This document shows positions 61,977-64,000 of a stretch of 64,000 bases of DNA, in pieces. The notes beneath the pieces were generated by a model. That model searched no databases and had not been told where the DNA came from. It was given only the letters and a program-made list of their open reading frames with translations. Origin of the DNA: Calditrichales bacterium MX18-03 (GTDB lineage Bacteria; Bacillota; Clostridia; Lutisporales; Lutisporaceae); contig JAJGRE010000005.1 of the NCBI GenBank assembly GCA_021083345.1, positions 216,101-280,100 of the forward strand. Reading direction: 5' to 3'. The position numbers and the translations under genes are program-made. Position 1 is the stretch's first letter. Every line of letters starts with the position of its first letter.

Positions 61977-62495
61977 TTAAATAAATCTTAATAAATTTGT
62001 GCCATTTCCATCCAACTCGAAACTACCAATTCTAATACCATCTCCAATAAATCTTCCAGTATCCTGGTCTCTTGTTACCCTAGTAATCCATTCATAGCCA
62101 ATATCAAACTTTTTTGGTGTAAACCACTTTTGAGGAAACACTTCAACAATACCTAACTTAGGCTTTATTGCGAAAATGGCATAAGCAGCATCGTCTTCCG
62201 AACTAGCTCGGTATGGTACAACAATTAAGATCTCATTCATGGCTTTGAATTCATCTGGAACAATTAAGCTGTGTAATCCTTCATCAAAAGCTGAGTCAAT
62301 GTTGAACTCACTCATAGGCTTTCCTTGTATAAAATAAGGCTCTTTGTTTTCTTTAAAGCTTTCTGGAATATCATTTAATACAAAGTCACTAGTTAACTCA
62401 AGGTCTATGCATTTGACGCGAATGAGTCCCTTCCAAGTAAACCATAATCCAAGATACCGCTGCGAAATGAAAAACGCCCTAGTATATGTGTTCAA
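61977..62495 (-). CDS. Unknown cassette protein
   Basis: Protein of 172 residues, soluble, not recognised. The middle reads FNIDSAFDEGLHSLIVPDEF and the end FIGDGIRIGSFELDGNG. It probably starts at TTG 62493-62495, overlapping the stop of the gene upstream (TTGA), without a clear ribosome site. It is therefore either translationally coupled or the second half of one gene broken by a frameshift. Confidence 0.6.
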   Translation of the reverse strand: MNTYTRAFFISQRYLGLWFTWKGLIRVKCIDLELTSDFVLNDIPESFKENKEPYFIQGKPMSEFNIDSAFDEGLHSLIVPDEFKAMNEILIVVPYRASSEDDAAYAIFAIKPKLGIVEVFPQKWFTPKKFDIGYEWITRVTRDQDTGRFIGDGIRIGSFELDGNGTNLLRFI

Positions 62496-62698
62496 AACTG
62501 CTTTTGATTGTTTGGATTATCATGTTGGGAAAGGCTTACTAAATATGCATTAGGTCCTTCTGTTCCTGAAAAACTCCATGTCAATTTATTTCCCTCGCTG
62601 TCAATAAACTCAGGGAGTGTATTCCAATACCAGGGTGCAGGGCCAATTGATTTTGCTATCTGCTGTTTAATACTCTCATCTCTATAAAGCTTAGCCAT
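62492..62698 (-). CDS. Small unknown cassette protein
   Basis: Protein of 68 residues starting MAKLYRDESIKQQIAKSIG, with PAPWYWNTLPEFIDSEGNKL in the middle. ATG 62698 follows GGAGGAG. It overlaps the 172-residue frame by 4 bp. The same cassette holds both; they may be two subunits or one frameshifted gene. Confidence 0.6.
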   Translation of the reverse strand: MAKLYRDESIKQQIAKSIGPAPWYWNTLPEFIDSEGNKLTWSFSGTEGPNAYLVSLSQHDNPNNQKQF

Positions 62699-62722
62699 AA
62701 TTCTCCTCCTATTGGGTGTGTC

Positions 62723-62912
62723 GCATAACGGGTTCGCACTCACGACATCTCTGAACCGGACCTACAAAGCCTGTCCCCTTGGCGGAGCTCCGCTCCCGGT
62801 GAAGGGGTGTGGTTGCCCTGTTCCTGCTCCAAAGCAAATGCATCCGGCAACCCAAGGCGCGCATGCTCCTTGCTCTTGCCTTCCGTGCCGCAGCGTGAGG
62901 GCATTGTTATGT
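62723..62912 (-). repeat. attC-like site (after the FtsW-like gene)
   Basis: GCATAAC (62723-62729) and GTTATGT (62906-62912) are the outer boxes and CTCACG/CGTGAG the inner boxes. The length is 190 bp, nearly identical to the copy at 61761. The central hairpins CCCCTT/AAGGGG with GGAGC/GCTCC, and GGTTGCC/GGCAACC, are present. Confidence 0.75.
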
Positions 62913-62938
62913 GATGGGTCTCGCCTCCAGAGACAAGA

Positions 62939-62954
62939 GCGGCAAGGATGCCGC
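62939..62954. repeat. Short hairpin beside attC-like site
   Basis: GCGGC, loop AAGGAT, GCCGC between the FtsW-like gene's stop and its attC-like site. Confidence 0.6.
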
Positions 62955-62967
62955 GGCCTTATAATAT

Positions 62968-63828
62968 TTATACATAGTTCTGTAAATCAGTTTTATCTTT
63001 AATAAGCCAGGTTATTGCAACAAAATATCCAATTATTGGTGAAACTCCAAAGCCCATTAACGGAACAGGGAAATTTCCAAACCATGTAGATATAATTATT
63101 ATTATAAAGTATAAGCCTACACACCTAGATAATAATTCAAAGCTTTTTGGAGCTAATAGTATAAATGGTGATGGTAACATGGCAAGCGAAGCATAACCAA
63201 GAGTAAGCCAAAGCATTCCCATATTAGATACCATTTTAACTATTTCTTCTACGTGAGGCACAGCCGGAAGACTATCCAGAAAAAACCATGAAAGTATAAC
63301 TAAAGTTACTAGCAATATAGTAACAATATGCCTTAAAACACTTCTATTGACCTTACTTATAATAATTATCATTGGTACAACAAACGCAGTTAGTTGTGAT
63401 GCATCTGGCTGCAAAAAGAGCATAATTGAAACTATGATAGTTATAACTATGGCTAACATTTCATTCTTCACCGAAAACAACGTCCCCAACTGAATAATGA
63501 AAACGGGCAAGAGTATACTTGATACATATAATCTAATAGGACCTATCGATATCCACCTATGTACTCCCCCAATTCCTCCATCAATATAAGTCAACATATA
63601 AATTATTAGTGAAATAACCATCATAATTTTTAAGCTAATCTTCTTATTAGTTTTATGTCTAATAGAAACTGTAAAGCATGATACTAACCATGCAATTAAT
63701 AAATAAGCTAAATTTTGTGCAAAAATCATCTGTGGAATACCATTAAATTTCATTGCAATAGCTCCTACAACAACTGAAGGCAAAGTTACAACTAATGGCA
63801 AAAAATATCGTAAATTATGTTTTTTCAT
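62968..63828 (-). CDS. FtsW/RodA-like polytopic membrane protein
   Basis: Membrane protein of 286 residues with about eight hydrophobic segments. It shows FtsW/RodA/SpoVE hallmarks in order: GGVHRWISIGPIRLYVSSIL (like GARRWI...PSEL), LQPDASQLTAFVV (like LQPDLGT) and, near the end, LMGFGVSPIIGYFVAI (like FISYGGS). It is shorter than the usual 370 residues or so and diverged, so polymerase activity is doubtful. GAGG precedes ATG 63828. Confidence 0.65.
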   Translation of the reverse strand: MKKHNLRYFLPLVVTLPSVVVGAIAMKFNGIPQMIFAQNLAYLLIAWLVSCFTVSIRHKTNKKISLKIMMVISLIIYMLTYIDGGIGGVHRWISIGPIRLYVSSILLPVFIIQLGTLFSVKNEMLAIVITIIVSIMLFLQPDASQLTAFVVPMIIIISKVNRSVLRHIVTILLVTLVILSWFFLDSLPAVPHVEEIVKMVSNMGMLWLTLGYASLAMLPSPFILLAPKSFELLSRCVGLYFIIIIISTWFGNFPVPLMGFGVSPIIGYFVAITWLIKDKTDLQNYV

Positions 63829-63876
63829 ACTTTTACCTCTCAACTATAATAGTTTATTTGTATAAATCCTTTACAG

Positions 63877-63894
63877 TGCGCCATGGACGGCGCA
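63877..63894. repeat. Short hairpin beside attC-like site
   Basis: TGCGCC, loop ATGGAC, GGCGCA: an 18-bp hairpin in the leader of the FtsW-like gene. It shares CCATGGACGG with the hairpin at 44627-44644. Confidence 0.65.
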
Positions 63895-63909
63895 AGTGCG
63901 TGACCTTTC

Positions 63910-64000
63910 ACATAACGGTTCCGCACTCACGACACCGCTGAACCGGACCCTCGAAGCCCTTCCCCCTGGCGGAGCTCCGCTCCCGGTGAAGGGGTGTGGT
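63910..64000 (-). repeat. attC-like site, cut by the window edge
   Basis: CATAACGG at the left is followed by GCACTCACGACACCGCTGA and the GGCGGAGCTCCGCTCCCGGT hairpin as in the copies at 61761 and 62723. The right half is outside the window, showing that the array continues. Confidence 0.72.

Larger units (their letters stand above)
53427..64000 (-). mobile_element. Integron-like gene-cassette array (attC cluster), continues past the right edge
   Basis: Single genes, or small gene groups, all on the minus strand, alternate with copies of an attC-like element placed after each gene's stop. Six copies are good or fair (60113, 60848, 61761, 62723, 63910 and, truncated, 58290) and three are degenerate (53427, 54135, 57005). 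The element has outer RYYYAAC/GTTRRRY-like boxes, inner inverted boxes and inner palindromes. No integrase gene lies in the window. Cassette genes point away from attI, so an integrase would be to the right. The left limit is uncertain; decayed cassettes may extend to about 51.5 kb. Confidence 0.7.

Noticed and set aside
54265..63894. Loops ANGGA of the short hairpins as CsrA-binding sites
   Set aside because: The ANGGA-like loop is on the plus strand, whereas all cassette genes are on the minus strand, so the mRNA would carry the complement (TCCNT).
53427..64000. Repeated elements as a CRISPR array
   Set aside because: Units are 160-190 bp, separated by 0.3-1.5 kb containing genes, with no short constant repeat/spacer pattern and no cas genes.

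Overview
The window reads as the chromosome of a spore-forming anaerobic member of the Clostridia (Firmicutes). The evidence is a prkA-yhbH-spoVR sporulation-type operon, a CotA-like laccase, an O2-independent flavin-based NAD(P) redox complex, strong GGAGG ribosome binding sites throughout and many rho-independent terminators.

Layout. 1-36 kb is ordinary, moderately GC-rich core genome on both strands: a DbpA-type RNA helicase; a DUF134 regulator with a His-rich NifX/MTH1175-like protein and a two-piece DUF318-type permease; a PilZ protein and a soluble CZB chemoreceptor (c-di-GMP and taxis); a WG-repeat protein; a three-gene complex matching the Stn-type electron-bifurcating transhydrogenase; an AraC regulator and a MATE pump; a two-component set (receiver, receiver-HD-GYP, TPR-GAF histidine kinase); cell-wall enzymes; the prkA operon; an MFS pump behind a possible attenuator; fabF; a second AraC gene; and a CotA-type oxidase. 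From about 36 kb onward nearly every gene is on the minus strand, the DNA is visibly more AT-rich, and the content becomes small accessory genes (GNAT acetyltransferases, NUDIX, VOC, methyltransferases, small membrane proteins) with several decayed genes.

The most unusual part is 53.4-64 kb. Here single minus-strand genes alternate with imperfect copies of a roughly 160-190 bp element. On the minus strand its better copies start with RYYYAAC-like boxes followed by AA, carry inverted inner boxes and end in GTTA-type boxes, always just after a gene's stop. This is the organisation of integron gene cassettes with attC sites. No integrase is visible. Since cassette genes point away from attI, an integrase, if present, should lie beyond the right edge; otherwise this is an attC cluster lacking an integrase. 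The cassettes carry a GNAT, an SLH-domain surface protein, a DUF3795 protein, a medium-chain dehydrogenase, an AraC plus transglutaminase pair, a VOC protein, unknown proteins and an FtsW-like membrane protein. Short hairpins with differing stems but similar loops sit beside many of the attC-like sites. A 3' fragment of tRNA-Arg(ACG) lies inside the array.

All calls come from reading the sequence and conceptual translations; no database search was run.
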